Positions 1 to 8,422 of a stretch of DNA of 64,000 nt are shown here, piece after piece. Position 1 is the stretch's first letter; each line of letters starts with the position of its first letter. Source of the DNA: Hydrogenophaga borbori (GTDB taxonomy: Bacteria; Pseudomonadota; Gammaproteobacteria; Burkholderiales; Burkholderiaceae_C); assembly GCF_003417535.1 (NCBI RefSeq), contig NZ_QVLS01000007.1, positions 62,001 to 126,000 of the forward strand. Reading direction: 5' to 3'. Below the pieces are notes generated by a model that made no database searches, had not been told where the DNA came from, and saw only the letters and a list, made by a program, of their open reading frames with translations. The position numbers were made by a program, and so were the translations under genes.

Positions 1-2
1 TG

Positions 3-65
3 GCCTCGGTGGCCGTGGTCTTCTTCCTCGGCTTCGTGGCCAAGATGGTGCTGCTGGGCGGCTGA
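3..65 (+). CDS. cytochrome oxidase small assembly protein, C-terminal part (gene runs off the left edge)
   Basis: Only the last 20 codons are present, reading ASVAVVFFLGFVAKMVLLGG and then TGA. The fragment is almost entirely hydrophobic, so it is the end of a single membrane helix. In Comamonadaceae a tiny single-helix protein of roughly 40 residues lies between the oxidase subunit I gene and ctaG, and this fragment fits that position, eight bases before the next start. Its exact role in oxidase assembly is not established. Identification rests on position and hydrophobicity only, because the N-terminus lies outside the window. Confidence 0.6.
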   Translation, partial: ASVAVVFFLGFVAKMVLLGG

Positions 66-72
66 GCGGAGC

Positions 73-681
73 GTGTCGATGGGTCTGCGCCAGGAAAACC
101 TCAAGATCGTGGGCAAGCTCTGCGTGATCGCGCTGGGCATGTTCGCGTTCGGCTACGCGCTGGTGCCGATCTACCGCCACATCTGCGAGGCCCTGGGCAT
201 CAACGTGCTGGCGGTGTCGGAGACGCGCATTCCCGGCGCGGCCCAGTTGCCCGCCAATACGCAGGTGGATCGCAGCCGCACCATCACCGTCGAGTTCGAC
301 ACCAATGTGCGCGGCCCCTGGAATTTCAAACCCGCCGTGCGTTCGCTCCAGGTCCACCCGGGTGAACTCACCACGGTGCTGTACGAGTTCCAGAACATCC
401 AGAACCGCACCATGGCCGCGCAGGCCATCCCGAGTTACGCGCCCAAGCAGGCGGCTGCCTTTTTCAACAAGCTCGAGTGCTTCTGCTTCACGCAGTACAC
501 GCTTGCGCCTGGCGAGAAGAAGGAGTGGCCAGTGGCCTTCGTGATCGACCCGCGCCTGTCCAAGGACGTCACCACCATCACGTTGTCGTACACCTTCTTC
601 GAGGTGGGCGGCAAGACACCACCGGCGCCCGATGCGGCCGCCCTGGCGCCCGACGCCAAGGCGCAGCAGGGGGGCGCGTGA
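73..681 (+). CDS. ctaG: cytochrome c oxidase assembly protein CtaG/Cox11 (copper delivery to CuB)
   Basis: This is the Cox11-type copper chaperone that loads the CuB site of oxidase subunit I from the periplasmic face. It has one N-terminal membrane helix at about residues 13-34 followed by a soluble beta domain. The paired copper cysteines are visible as the CFC motif (Cys136 and Cys138, context LECFCFTQ). At 202 residues it has the usual family length. The frame opens at GTG 73, but ATG 79 two codons later is an equally plausible start. It sits directly after the small assembly protein, and its stop overlaps a possible GTG start of the next gene, consistent with one oxidase operon. Identity is confident. 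Confidence 0.95.
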   Translation: MSMGLRQENLKIVGKLCVIALGMFAFGYALVPIYRHICEALGINVLAVSETRIPGAAQLPANTQVDRSRTITVEFDTNVRGPWNFKPAVRSLQVHPGELTTVLYEFQNIQNRTMAAQAIPSYAPKQAAAFFNKLECFCFTQYTLAPGEKKEWPVAFVIDPRLSKDVTTITLSYTFFEVGGKTPPAPDAAALAPDAKAQQGGA

Positions 682-686
682 ACCGC

Positions 687-887
687 ATGGCCACGCCGCC
701 GCAGTCCGGGTCCCTGATGAGCACTGTCAAGGCGGTGCTCTGGGGTTTTCTGGGCCTGCGCCAGCGCGGCGAGTACGAGAAGGACATCAAGCGCCTCAAC
801 CCGCTGCACCTGGTGGCGGTGGGCCTGGTGATGGCCTTCATCTTCGTCGGCGCGCTCATCGCGCTGGTGAATTGGGTCGCCGGATGA
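687..887 (+). CDS. DUF2970 small membrane protein of the oxidase operon
   Basis: This 66-residue protein has a basic, amphipathic first half (context LWGFLGLRQRGEYEKD) and one strong membrane helix near the C-terminus (about residues 43-63). It matches the DUF2970 type commonly found between ctaG and the subunit III gene in Betaproteobacteria. No biochemical function is known; the position suggests a role in oxidase biogenesis. ATG 687 is used here. An in-frame GTG at 678 would overlap the ctaG stop (GTGA) and may be the true coupled start, adding three residues. Family call by pattern and context. Confidence 0.75.
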   Translation: MATPPQSGSLMSTVKAVLWGFLGLRQRGEYEKDIKRLNPLHLVAVGLVMAFIFVGALIALVNWVAG

Positions 888-953
888 GGGCGGCGACCCG
901 CGCAGACTATTCATTGACATCGACACAGCGATAGCACAACAGGAGTGAGCAGC

Positions 954-1835
954 ATGTCCGCAGCATCCCATGGCTCGACGCCGTACTACTTCGTCCCCGG
1001 ACCGTCGCGTCATCCGGTCATGGCCGCCATCGGCCTTTTCTTCGTGATCCTGGGCGCTGCCCAATGGGTCAACGGCCACGGCTGGGGTGCGTACGCGCTC
1101 GCCTTCGGCCTGGCCTTCTGGCTGTTCGTGCTGTTCCAGTGGTTCCGCGACGCCGTGCACGAGAGCGAGACCGGCATGTACGGCCGCAAGATCGACCTCT
1201 CGTTCCGCTGGAGCATGAGCTGGTTCATCTTCTCCGAGGTGATGTTCTTCGGTGCCTTCTTCACCGCTCTGTGGTGGGCGCGCGCGCACTCGGTGCCCAA
1301 CCTCGGCAGCATCGAGAACGCGCTGATCTGGCCCGACTTCTCGGCCGTGTGGCCCAGCCTGCAGGCCGGCGCCACCGCGTCGCCGGGCAACATCGTCGAG
1401 CCCTTCCAGACCGTGGGCCCGTTCTGGCTGCCCACCATCAACACGGCCCTGCTGCTCACCTCGGGTGTCACGCTGACCATCGCCCACCACGCGCTGCAGG
1501 CCGGCCAACGCGCCAAGACCATCGGCTTCATGTGGATCACCGTGCTGCTGGGCTTCGTCTTCCTGCTGGTGCAGGGCTACGAATACGCGCACGCCTACGC
1601 CGACCTGAACCTCAAGCTCAGCTCGGGCATCTTCGGCTCCACCTTCTTCATGCTCACCGGCTTCCACGGTTTCCACGTGTTCGTGGGCATGCTCATGCTG
1701 CTGTTCATCACGCTGCGTCTGCACAAGGGCCACTTCACCGCCGAGCGCCACTTCGGCTTCGAAGGTGCGGCCTGGTACTGGCACTTCGTGGACGTGGTCT
1801 GGCTGGGCCTGTACATCCTCGTCTACTGGATGTAA
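954..1835 (+). CDS. coxC: cytochrome c oxidase subunit III
   Basis: Subunit III of the aa3-type oxidase, a 293-residue integral membrane protein with seven predicted helices. The N-terminal segment (YYFVPGPSRHPVMA) and the C-terminal segment with WHFVDVVWLGLYILVYWM are characteristic of the family, and the conserved glutamate helix (SEVMFFGAFF) is present. It stabilises subunit I and the proton-uptake path rather than carrying redox centres. The start is ATG 954, preceded by AGGAG at 941-945 with 8-base spacing; the in-frame GTG at 945 lies inside that ribosome-binding site. It ends the forward oxidase block before a bidirectional terminator. Subunits I and II must lie upstream of the window. 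Confidence 0.96.
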   Translation: MSAASHGSTPYYFVPGPSRHPVMAAIGLFFVILGAAQWVNGHGWGAYALAFGLAFWLFVLFQWFRDAVHESETGMYGRKIDLSFRWSMSWFIFSEVMFFGAFFTALWWARAHSVPNLGSIENALIWPDFSAVWPSLQAGATASPGNIVEPFQTVGPFWLPTINTALLLTSGVTLTIAHHALQAGQRAKTIGFMWITVLLGFVFLLVQGYEYAHAYADLNLKLSSGIFGSTFFMLTGFHGFHVFVGMLMLLFITLRLHKGHFTAERHFGFEGAAWYWHFVDVVWLGLYILVYWM

Positions 1836-1862
1836 TGCCCGCCCCGGGACGTTCGCCCCATG

Positions 1863-1888
1863 AAAAAAGCGCCGCGAGGCGCTTTTTT
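1863..1888. terminator. bidirectional intrinsic terminator after coxC
   Basis: A perfect palindrome with a GCGCC/GGCGC stem, GCGA loop, and six A bases on the left mirrored by six T bases on the right. It can terminate coxC on the plus strand and the facing DUF2909 gene on the minus strand, which converge here. Confidence 0.9.
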
Positions 1889-1911
1889 CTTTCGGTGCCG
1901 GCGCGCCGGGC

Positions 1912-2148
1912 TCAGCGTTGCACGGGCAGGCCGGTCGGTTGGATCCAGCCCATGAAATACGCCACCAGCACCAGCACGAACAGCAGCACGGAAAAGCCCA
2001 CGCGAAAGGCCAGGGCGCGCGCCATCTGTCGCTTGCGCGGGGCCTCGCCCTCGCTGCCGTCGTGCACGCCGCCGCGCATCATGAACACCAGCGCCGCGGC
2101 CAGGCTGCCGATGATGGCCACGAAAGCCACGATCACCACGTATTTCAT
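1912..2148 (-). CDS. DUF2909 twin-transmembrane small protein, antisense within the oxidase locus
   Basis: A 78-residue protein consisting of two membrane helices (about residues 3-22 and 49-68) joined by a short charged loop (GSEGEAPRKRQ). It corresponds to the DUF2909 or twin-transmembrane type found at this position in Comamonadaceae. It is encoded against the direction of the surrounding oxidase genes, convergent with coxC and divergent from the SURF1 gene. Function is unknown; conserved linkage suggests involvement in oxidase biogenesis. ATG 2148 is taken as start; an in-frame ATG at 2157 would add three residues. It lies inside several long shadow frames but has clear membrane-protein composition. 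Confidence 0.8.
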   Translation of the reverse strand: MKYVVIVAFVAIIGSLAAALVFMMRGGVHDGSEGEAPRKRQMARALAFRVGFSVLLFVLVLVAYFMGWIQPTGLPVQR

Positions 2149-2211
2149 GGCCCGCATTATCCGGGGCCGGCCGCGCGCCGCTGTCGGACAAGGCCGCGCG
2201 GAGGACGGGCG

Positions 2212-2949
2212 ATGAGCCGCGCGCGATTCCTGGTCGTCACCGTGGCCACGGCGCTCACCATGGCCGCGACCGCGTCGCTGGGTCTCTGGCAGCTCGACCG
2301 CGCGCGGCAGAAGACCGCGCTGCAGGCCGCCATCCTGTCGCGCGCCGAGCTGCCCGCCTGGGACAACGCCGCGCTGCTGGCGCAGACCGACCCCTCCGCC
2401 GGCCTGTACCGGCCGGTGCGCCTGCGAGGCCAATGGATCGCGCGCCACAACGTGTTCCTGGACAACCGCCAGATGGACGGCCGCGTGGGCTTCTTCCTGG
2501 TCACGCCGCTGCGCCTGAGCGGCAGCGAGCGCGTGGTGCTGGTGCAGCGCGGCTGGGTGCCGCGCGACTTCCACGACCGCGCGCGCGTGCCCGACGTCGA
2601 CACCCCCGCGGGCGAGGTGACCGTGCAGGGCCGCTTGGCCCCGCCGCCCGGGCGCCTTTACCAGTTCGGCGAGGCCGGCACCGGGGCCATCCGGCAAAAT
2701 ATCGACCCCGCTGCCTACCGCCTGGAAACCGGGCTGGCGCTGCTGGACCCCTCGGTTCAGCAAACGGGCGACGACGAGGGCCCGCTGCGCCGCCAATGGC
2801 CGCTGCCGGCCGTCGACGTGAGCAAACACCACGGCTACGCCTTCCAGTGGTTCGCCCTGTGCACCCTGGTCGCTGGCCTTTACCTCTGGTTCCAGATCAT
2901 TCAACCCCGCCGCCAACGCGCCCGCCTCCATGGCCCAGACGCCCGATGA
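2212..2949 (+). CDS. SURF1 family cytochrome oxidase biogenesis protein
   Basis: A 245-residue SURF1/Shy1 protein, involved in heme a insertion or subunit I maturation of the oxidase. It has the typical hairpin topology: an N-terminal helix (about residues 5-24, with the family GLWQLDRA segment just after it) and a C-terminal helix (about 213-232, HGYAFQWFALCTLVAGLYLW), with the domain between them facing the periplasm. The internal motif VLVQRGWVPRD is also typical. ATG 2212 follows GGAGG at 2200-2204. The 3' end overlaps the next start by 20 bases, indicating co-translation with the downstream SCO-like gene. Confidence 0.92.
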   Translation: MSRARFLVVTVATALTMAATASLGLWQLDRARQKTALQAAILSRAELPAWDNAALLAQTDPSAGLYRPVRLRGQWIARHNVFLDNRQMDGRVGFFLVTPLRLSGSERVVLVQRGWVPRDFHDRARVPDVDTPAGEVTVQGRLAPPPGRLYQFGEAGTGAIRQNIDPAAYRLETGLALLDPSVQQTGDDEGPLRRQWPLPAVDVSKHHGYAFQWFALCTLVAGLYLWFQIIQPRRQRARLHGPDAR

Positions 2950-3628
2950 ACCCCTGACGCTGACGGTGCACAGCCTGCCCACGCCCGACCGCGGCGACGC
3001 CGAGCGCGCCGCCGCCACACGCACCGGCCGCTGGAAGATGCTGGCCATCCTGCTGGTCTGCGCCTCGCCCGTCATCGCTTCGTACCTCACCTACTACGTG
3101 ATCCGGCCGGAGGGCCGCCGCAACTACGGCGAACTCATCGCGGCGCAGCCCTTGCTGCCGGCGATCAGCGGCACCGACGCCCAGGGCCGCTCCGTGCCCC
3201 TGAGCGCGCTGGAAGGCCAGTGGCTGCTGGTCAGCGTGGCCGACAGCGCCTGCGACGCCGCCTGCGAGAAGCACCTGTACCTGCAGCGCCAGCTGCGTGA
3301 GACCCTGGGCCGCGAGAAAGACCGCCTCGACTGGGTCTGGCTGCGCACCGGCGCCAGCGAGCTGCGCGAGCCGCTGAAAGCCGCGACGGCCGCTGCCACC
3401 GTGCTGCACGTCGACGCCGCTGCGCTGGCGCAGTGGCTGCAGCCCGCGCCCGGCCATCGCCTGGAAGACCACCTCTACGTGGTCGACCCGCTGGGCCACT
3501 GGATGCTGCGCTTCCCGGCCGACATCGACCCCACACGCGCCAAGCGCGACCTCGACCGCCTGCTGCGCGCCTCCTCGGCCTGGGACCAGCCCGGCCGCGG
3601 CGCCAACGGCGAACACCACGGCGGCTGA
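2930..3628 (+). CDS. membrane-anchored SCO/thioredoxin-like protein of the oxidase locus
   Basis: A 232-residue protein with a cytoplasmic N-terminus, one membrane helix (about residues 37-58) and a periplasmic thioredoxin-fold domain. It carries a CX3C pair, Cys108 and Cys112 (context DSACDAACEKH), in the place where SCO proteins have CPDVC, and a histidine (His181, LEDHLYVVDP) in the position of the third SCO copper ligand. This suggests a divergent SCO-type copper or thiol protein, a role inferred and not proven. It overlaps the SURF1 gene by 20 bases and is followed four bases later by ctaA. Relatives are usually annotated only as hypothetical or cytochrome oxidase assembly proteins. Confidence 0.75.
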   Translation: MAQTPDEPLTLTVHSLPTPDRGDAERAAATRTGRWKMLAILLVCASPVIASYLTYYVIRPEGRRNYGELIAAQPLLPAISGTDAQGRSVPLSALEGQWLLVSVADSACDAACEKHLYLQRQLRETLGREKDRLDWVWLRTGASELREPLKAATAAATVLHVDAAALAQWLQPAPGHRLEDHLYVVDPLGHWMLRFPADIDPTRAKRDLDRLLRASSAWDQPGRGANGEHHGG

Positions 3629-3632
3629 TCGC

Positions 3633-4754
3633 ATGGACGCCCCGTCTTCCCTGGTGGACCTCGCGCCGCTCACGCGCATGATGCTGCTGGGCATCGCGAT
3701 CGCGTTCGGCCCGCTGGTCTGGATCGGCCTCAAGCACCGCCAGGCCAGCCCCGCGCAGCGCCTGCGCGTGCTGACCCTGGTCACGCTCTTCCTCACCTTC
3801 GACCTGGTGCTGTTCGGCGCCTTCACGCGCCTCACCGATTCCGGCCTGGGCTGTCCCGACTGGCCCGGCTGCTACGGCGCGGCCAGCCCGCTCGGCGCGC
3901 ACGCCGACATCTCGGCCGCGCAGTCGGCCATGCCCACCGGCCCGGTCACCTTCTCCAAGGCCTGGATCGAGATGGTCCACCGCTACCTCGCCACCGGCGT
4001 GGGCGTGCTGATCATCGTGCTGGCCGTGGGCAGCTGGATCGAGCGCCGGCGCATCCACGTGCACTGGGTCTGGCCGGTGGTCACGCTGGCCTGGGTCTGT
4101 CTGCAGGGTGCCTTCGGCGCGTTCACGGTGACCATGAAGCTCTTCCCCGCCATCGTCACCCTGCACCTGCTGGGCGGCCTGGTGCTGCTGGCGCTGCTGC
4201 GCGCGCAGGCGGTGGCCTACCGCCTGGGCGAGCCGGGCAGCGCCGGCCCCGCGCCCATCGGCGCGGCGCAGCGCGGCTGGCTGCTGGCCGCCTTCGCGCT
4301 GGTGTGGCTGCAGATCGCGCTGGGTGGCTGGGTCAGCACCAACTACGCCGTGCTCGCCTGCCGCGATTTCCCCACCTGCCAGGGCAGCTGGTGGCCCGCC
4401 ATGAACCTGCGCGAGGGCTTCACGCTCTGGCGCGAGCTGGGGGCCAACCACGCGGGCGAGGCCATCACCTTCCCGGCGCTCACCGCCATCCACTACGTGC
4501 ACCGCCTCATGGCCTACGCCGTGTTCGCGCTGTTGCTGGCGCTGGCCTGGGCGCTGTGGCGCGTGCCGGGACTCCAGCGCTTCGCGCGCGTGCTCGTGGC
4601 CCTGTGCGCCTGGCAGTTCCTCACCGGTCTCAGCAACGTCGTGCTCGGCTGGCCGCTGCTGGCCGCCGTGGGGCACACCGGCGGCGCCGCTGCGCTGGTG
4701 ATCGCGTTCACGGGCGCCGTGGCCGCCACGCGCCGCGCGGAGGTTGTCCAGTGA
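3633..4754 (+). CDS. ctaA: heme A synthase, COX15/CtaA family
   Basis: An eight-helix membrane protein of 373 residues that oxidises the C8 methyl group of heme O to give heme A for the oxidase. The family signature around the first extracytoplasmic loop is visible ([22 protein letters not shown]), with its cysteine pair, as are conserved heme-ligand histidines such as MVHRYLA and the later [10 protein letters not shown]. The second half repeats the first, with [18 protein letters not shown] echoing the first-half cysteine loop. The start ATG lies four bases after the preceding gene, and its stop overlaps the ctaB start. It works with CtaB, which supplies heme O. Confidence 0.94.
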   Translation: MDAPSSLVDLAPLTRMMLLGIAIAFGPLVWIGLKHRQASPAQRLRVLTLVTLFLTFDLVLFGAFTRLTDSGLGCPDWPGCYGAASPLGAHADISAAQSAMPTGPVTFSKAWIEMVHRYLATGVGVLIIVLAVGSWIERRRIHVHWVWPVVTLAWVCLQGAFGAFTVTMKLFPAIVTLHLLGGLVLLALLRAQAVAYRLGEPGSAGPAPIGAAQRGWLLAAFALVWLQIALGGWVSTNYAVLACRDFPTCQGSWWPAMNLREGFTLWRELGANHAGEAITFPALTAIHYVHRLMAYAVFALLLALAWALWRVPGLQRFARVLVALCAWQFLTGLSNVVLGWPLLAAVGHTGGAAALVIAFTGAVAATRRAEVVQ

Positions 4755-5653
4755 ACACAGAAGTGCATCCCTTGCCCCTGCCGTCGACCTGGCGCCAGTT
4801 CCACGCGCTGACCAAGCCGCGCGTGATCCAGCTGATCGTGTTCTGCGCGCTCATCGGCATGGTGCTCGCCGTGCCCGGCCTGCCGAGCTGGCCGCAGGTG
4901 CGTCTCGCGGCCATCGCCTGTTTGGGCATCTGGCTGGTGGCCGGCGCGGCGGCGGCCTTCAACTGCGTGGTCGAGCAGCACATCGACGCGAAGATGAAGC
5001 GCACCGCCTGGCGCCCCACGGCCAAGGGCGAGCTCACCAACTGGCAGACGCTCACGTTCTCGGCCGCGCTGTGTGCGGTCGGCTCGGCCATCCTCTGGTT
5101 CTGGGTCAACCCGCTCACCATGTGGCTGACCTTCGCCACCTTCGTGGGCTACGCGGTGATCTACACCGTCATCCTCAAGCCACTCACGCCGCAGAACATC
5201 GTGATCGGCGGGGCATCGGGCGCCATGCCGCCGGTGCTGGGCTGGGCGGCCATGACGGGCACCGTCGCGCCGGAGGCGCTGGTGCTCTTTCTCATCATCT
5301 TCCTCTGGACGCCGCCGCACTTCTGGGCGCTGGCGCTCTACCGCGTGGAGGACTACCGCAAGTCCGGCCTGCCGATGCTGCCGGTGACGCACGGTTCCGA
5401 GTTCACGCGCCTGCAGATCCTGCTCTACACCTTCGTGCTGCTGGCGGCCACGCTGCTGCCCTTCATGCTGCGCATGAGCGGCTGGTTCTACCTGGCGAGT
5501 GCGCTCGCGCTCGGCCTGGGCTTTTGCGGCTACGCCTTCGCGCTGTGGCGGAACTATTCCGACGCCCTGGCTCGAAAGACTTTCCGCTTCTCGCTCATCC
5601 ACCTGTCGCTGCTCTTCGCGGCGCTGCTCATCGACCACTACCTGCCATGGTGA
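4751..5653 (+). CDS. ctaB: protoheme IX farnesyltransferase (heme O synthase)
   Basis: A 300-residue UbiA-superfamily prenyltransferase that adds a farnesyl group to heme B to make heme O, the substrate of CtaA. The prenyl-diphosphate binding region is visible as [15 protein letters not shown] and the second signature as [15 protein letters not shown]. Multiple membrane helices follow. Translation begins at GTG 4751, which overlaps the ctaA TGA (GTGA), so the two enzymes of heme A synthesis are translationally coupled. Its own stop overlaps the start of sco1. Length is normal for the family. Confidence 0.95.
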   Translation: MNTEVHPLPLPSTWRQFHALTKPRVIQLIVFCALIGMVLAVPGLPSWPQVRLAAIACLGIWLVAGAAAAFNCVVEQHIDAKMKRTAWRPTAKGELTNWQTLTFSAALCAVGSAILWFWVNPLTMWLTFATFVGYAVIYTVILKPLTPQNIVIGGASGAMPPVLGWAAMTGTVAPEALVLFLIIFLWTPPHFWALALYRVEDYRKSGLPMLPVTHGSEFTRLQILLYTFVLLAATLLPFMLRMSGWFYLASALALGLGFCGYAFALWRNYSDALARKTFRFSLIHLSLLFAALLIDHYLPW

Positions 5654-6246
5654 AGACCACCGTCTCCCGCCGCCGCCTGATGGCCGCTGGCGCCGCTTCC
5701 CTGTTGCTGGCCGCGTGCTCCGAGTCGCCGCCGGCGTTCAAAGGGATCGACATCACCGGCGCCGACTACGCCACCGGCTTCTCGCTCACCGACCACAACG
5801 GCCAGAAGCGCACGCTGGCCGATTTCAAGGGCAAGGTGGTGGTGATCTTCTTCGGCTTCACGCAATGCCCCGACGTGTGCCCCACCTCGATGACCGAGAT
5901 GGCCGAGGCCAAGCGCCTGCTGGGGGCCGACGGCGATCGCTTCCAGGGTCTGTTCATCAGCGTGGACCCCGAGCGCGACACGCCCGAGGTGATGAGGCAG
6001 TACGTGACCCAGTTCGACCCGAGCTTCCTCGCGCTGTACGCAGCGCCCGGCGAGCTGGAGGCCGTGGCCAAGAGCTTCAAGGTCTACTACAAGAAGGTCG
6101 AGGGCAAGACGCCCACGAGCTACACCATGGACCACTCGGCGGGCAGCTACGTGTACGACACGACGGGACGCATCCGCCTCTACAACCGCTACAACAGCGG
6201 CGCGCAGTCGCTGGCCGACGATGTGAAGCTGCTGCTCAAGGGCTGA
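5647..6246 (+). CDS. SCO1/SenC copper chaperone lipoprotein
   Basis: A 199-residue SCO protein that delivers copper to the CuA centre of oxidase subunit II or reduces its cysteines. It has a lipoprotein signal with lipobox LLAAC (lipidated Cys at about residue 22), a thioredoxin-like fold, the CPDVCP copper motif (context [12 protein letters not shown]) and the conserved histidine in [11 protein letters not shown]. All three SCO copper ligands are therefore present. ATG 5647 overlaps the end of ctaB by seven bases, and the gene ends the oxidase cluster just before a strong terminator. It is probably the main SCO of the locus, with the gene at 2930 a divergent relative. Confidence 0.93.
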   Translation: MVKTTVSRRRLMAAGAASLLLAACSESPPAFKGIDITGADYATGFSLTDHNGQKRTLADFKGKVVVIFFGFTQCPDVCPTSMTEMAEAKRLLGADGDRFQGLFISVDPERDTPEVMRQYVTQFDPSFLALYAAPGELEAVAKSFKVYYKKVEGKTPTSYTMDHSAGSYVYDTTGRIRLYNRYNSGAQSLADDVKLLLKG

Positions 6247-6263
6247 GCAAGCACCGGCCACGC

Positions 6264-6294
6264 AAAAAAACAGGGCGCCCGAGGGCGCCCTTGT
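6264..6294. terminator. intrinsic terminator between sco1 and the convergent Bug gene
   Basis: A perfect 8-bp GC stem (GGGCGCCC, GA, GGGCGCCC at 6273-6290) preceded on the plus strand by seven A bases. The A run becomes a U run for the minus-strand gene, so the strongest use is termination of the Bug gene; it may also end the oxidase operon. Confidence 0.75.
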
Positions 6295-6312
6295 CGCGTG
6301 TGGCGTTCGAAT

Positions 6313-7275
6313 TCAGTCCACCTTGGCCCCGCTGAGCTTGACCAAGCGCTCGTACTTGGCGCGCTCGCGGGCCATGAACTCGCCGAAGGCCTGGGGTGTG
6401 CTGGGCGCCGGCTCGGCCATCAGCGCCGCGAACTTGCCCTTCACGTCCGGCGACTGCAGGGCCTTGGTGAAGGCGGCGTTGAGCTGCGACACCACGTCGG
6501 CTGGCGTGCCGGCCGGGGCCACCAGGCCCCACCAGGTGTCGATCTCGAAGCCGGGCAGGGTCTCGGCCACGGTGGGCACCTCGGGCATCACGCCGCTGCG
6601 CTGCGCGGTGGTGACGGCCAGGGCCTTGAGCTTGCCCGCGCGGATGTTGGCCGCCGCGGTGGCGAGGTTGTCGAAGTTGAAGTCGACCTGGCCCGACAGC
6701 AGCCCCAGCTGCGCCGGGTTGCCGCCGTTGTAGGGAATGTGCACCGCGAACACACCGGCCTGGTTCTTGAACAGCTCGCCCGCCAGGTGGCCGGCGCTGC
6801 CGTTGCCGCCCGAGCCATAGTTGAGCTTGCCCGGGTTGGCCTTGCCGTAGCGGATGAGGTCGCGCACGCTCTGGATGTTCAGGCGCTGCGCGGTCTCGGC
6901 GTTCATGACCAGCACGTTGGGCACGCGCAGCATCTGCGTGACGGGCGCGAAATCCTTCGCCGGGTCGTAGGGCAGCTGCTTGAACAGCCAGGGGTTGATG
7001 CCGTGCGAGGCCGTGGTGGCGATGCCCAGGGTCAGGCCGTCGGGTGCGGCCTTGGCGACCTGGCTCACGCCGATGTTGCCGCCGGCGCCGGGTCGGTTCT
7101 CGATGATCACCGTGCCCAGCGAGTCCTTCACCGCGTCGGCCAGGACACGCGCCGTCACGTCGATCGGCCCACCGGCCGCGAAGGGCACCACGATGCGCGT
7201 GGTGCGGGCCTGTGCCCAGGCGGGCAGCGCGAGCGCGGTGGCGGTGAGGGCGATGGCTTGGCGGCGGGAAATCAT
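6313..7275 (-). CDS. Bug-family (TctC) tripartite tricarboxylate transporter substrate-binding protein
   Basis: A 320-residue periplasmic binding protein of the Bug/TctC family, which binds small carboxylates or related metabolites. A signal peptide is visible at residues 1-22 (SRRQAIALTATALALPAWAQA). The family hallmarks follow, with VPFAAGGPIDVTAR and IIENRPGAGGNIG near the N-terminus and the PYNGGNPA segment in the middle. No TctA or TctB membrane genes lie nearby, so it is one of the many orphan Bug proteins typical of Burkholderiales, and the ligand cannot be predicted. It is 27 bases downstream of the reductase gene and probably co-transcribed with it. Confidence 0.92.
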   Translation of the reverse strand: MISRRQAIALTATALALPAWAQARTTRIVVPFAAGGPIDVTARVLADAVKDSLGTVIIENRPGAGGNIGVSQVAKAAPDGLTLGIATTASHGINPWLFKQLPYDPAKDFAPVTQMLRVPNVLVMNAETAQRLNIQSVRDLIRYGKANPGKLNYGSGGNGSAGHLAGELFKNQAGVFAVHIPYNGGNPAQLGLLSGQVDFNFDNLATAAANIRAGKLKALAVTTAQRSGVMPEVPTVAETLPGFEIDTWWGLVAPAGTPADVVSQLNAAFTKALQSPDVKGKFAALMAEPAPSTPQAFGEFMARERAKYERLVKLSGAKVD

Positions 7276-7302
7276 GCGGTGTCTCCTAAGGGGTGGGGGT
7301 GT

Positions 7303-8334
7303 TCAGACCTTGTCCGCGGCGGAAGTGAAGGCGTCGGCGTAGAAGCACTCCTCGGGCAGGCCGGCCTGCGCCACGTAGTCGCGCTTGGCCGATTCGACCA
7401 CGATGGGCGCGCCGCAGGCGTAGACCTCGAAGCCGCTGAGGTCGGCGTGGTCTTCCAGCACGGCGCGGTGCACGAAGCCTGTGCGGCCGGTCCAGCCGTC
7501 CTCGGGCTGGGCGTCGGACACCACGGGCACGTACTTGAGGTTCGGCATGGCGGCCAGCTGTTCTTCGATCCAGGCGCTCTGGTACAGGTCGGCCGGGCGG
7601 CGGCCGCCCCAGTACAGGGTGGCGGGGCGCTGGATGCCCTTGAAGCGCATGTGCTCGACGATGGCCTTGATGGGGGCGAAGCCCGTGCCGGAGGCGAGCA
7701 GCACCATGGGCTTGTCGCTGTCCTCGCGCAGGAAGAAGCTGCCGAAGGGGCCTTCGATGCGCAGGATGTCCTTCTCCTTCATGGTGGAGAAGACCTGGTC
7801 GGTGAACTTGCCGCCGGGCATGTGGCGCAGGTGCAGCTCCAGCCCGGGCGCCTCGGCCTGCGTGTGCGGCGCGTTGGCCATGGAGTAGCTGCGGCGGTCG
7901 CCGTCGCGCAGGATGAACTCCACGTACTGGCCCGCGCGGTACTGGAAGGTGTCGCTGGCGGGCAGCTGCAGGCGCACCACCATCACGTCGTGCGAGGCGC
8001 GCGTGAGGCTGTTGACGCGCGCGGGCATCTTCTTGATGGGGAAGGCGCCGAGTTCGGTGACCTGGCGCGACTCCAGCACCACGTCGCTGTGGGCCACGCC
8101 GCAGCAGGTGAGCACGTAGCCCGCGGCCTCCTCGTCGGCCGACAGGGCCTTGGCCTGGTGCGGCCCGTGCACCACGGTGCCCGACACGAGCTTGCACTTG
8201 CAGGAGCCGCAGGCGCCGTCCTTGCAGCCATAGGGCAGGCCGATGCCCTGGCGGATGCCGGCGGCCAGCATGGCTTCGTCGGGGTTGGCGGTGAAGGCGC
8301 GCCCGCTGGGCTGCACCGTGATCGTGAATGTCAT
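7303..8334 (-). CDS. 2Fe-2S/FAD/NAD(P)H reductase (annotated as CDP-6-deoxy-delta-3,4-glucoseen reductase in relatives)
   Basis: A 343-residue electron-transfer flavoprotein with three parts. The N-terminal plant-type [2Fe-2S] ferredoxin domain has ligands Cys37, Cys42, Cys45 and Cys77. Next comes an FAD-binding barrel (RRSYSMANAP), then an NAD(P)-binding domain (LLASGTGFAPIKA). This order matches phenol-hydroxylase/AscD-type reductases that pass electrons from NAD(P)H to a partner oxygenase or dehydratase. The sugar-nucleotide name used for relatives is probably only a homology label, as no 3,6-dideoxysugar genes are near. The ATG at 8334 begins MTFTITVQPS; the longer open frame upstream lacks sensible protein character. 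The physiological partner is unknown. Confidence 0.85.
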   Translation of the reverse strand: MTFTITVQPSGRAFTANPDEAMLAAGIRQGIGLPYGCKDGACGSCKCKLVSGTVVHGPHQAKALSADEEAAGYVLTCCGVAHSDVVLESRQVTELGAFPIKKMPARVNSLTRASHDVMVVRLQLPASDTFQYRAGQYVEFILRDGDRRSYSMANAPHTQAEAPGLELHLRHMPGGKFTDQVFSTMKEKDILRIEGPFGSFFLREDSDKPMVLLASGTGFAPIKAIVEHMRFKGIQRPATLYWGGRRPADLYQSAWIEEQLAAMPNLKYVPVVSDAQPEDGWTGRTGFVHRAVLEDHADLSGFEVYACGAPIVVESAKRDYVAQAGLPEECFYADAFTSAADKV

Positions 8335-8422
8335 ACTCGCCGTCTTCTTTCTGTCGAGGGGCGCGCTCCGGTGGCGCGCTCCGTTCCAAGCAACCGCGCA
8401 TTGTCGCAAAAACCCGTTTTGC

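Noticed and set aside
435-1784. Long minus-strand open frame of 449 codons across ctaG and coxC
   Set aside because: It is antisense to two clearly conserved oxidase genes and has the Arg/His/Gln/Ala-rich composition of GC-rich shadow frames.
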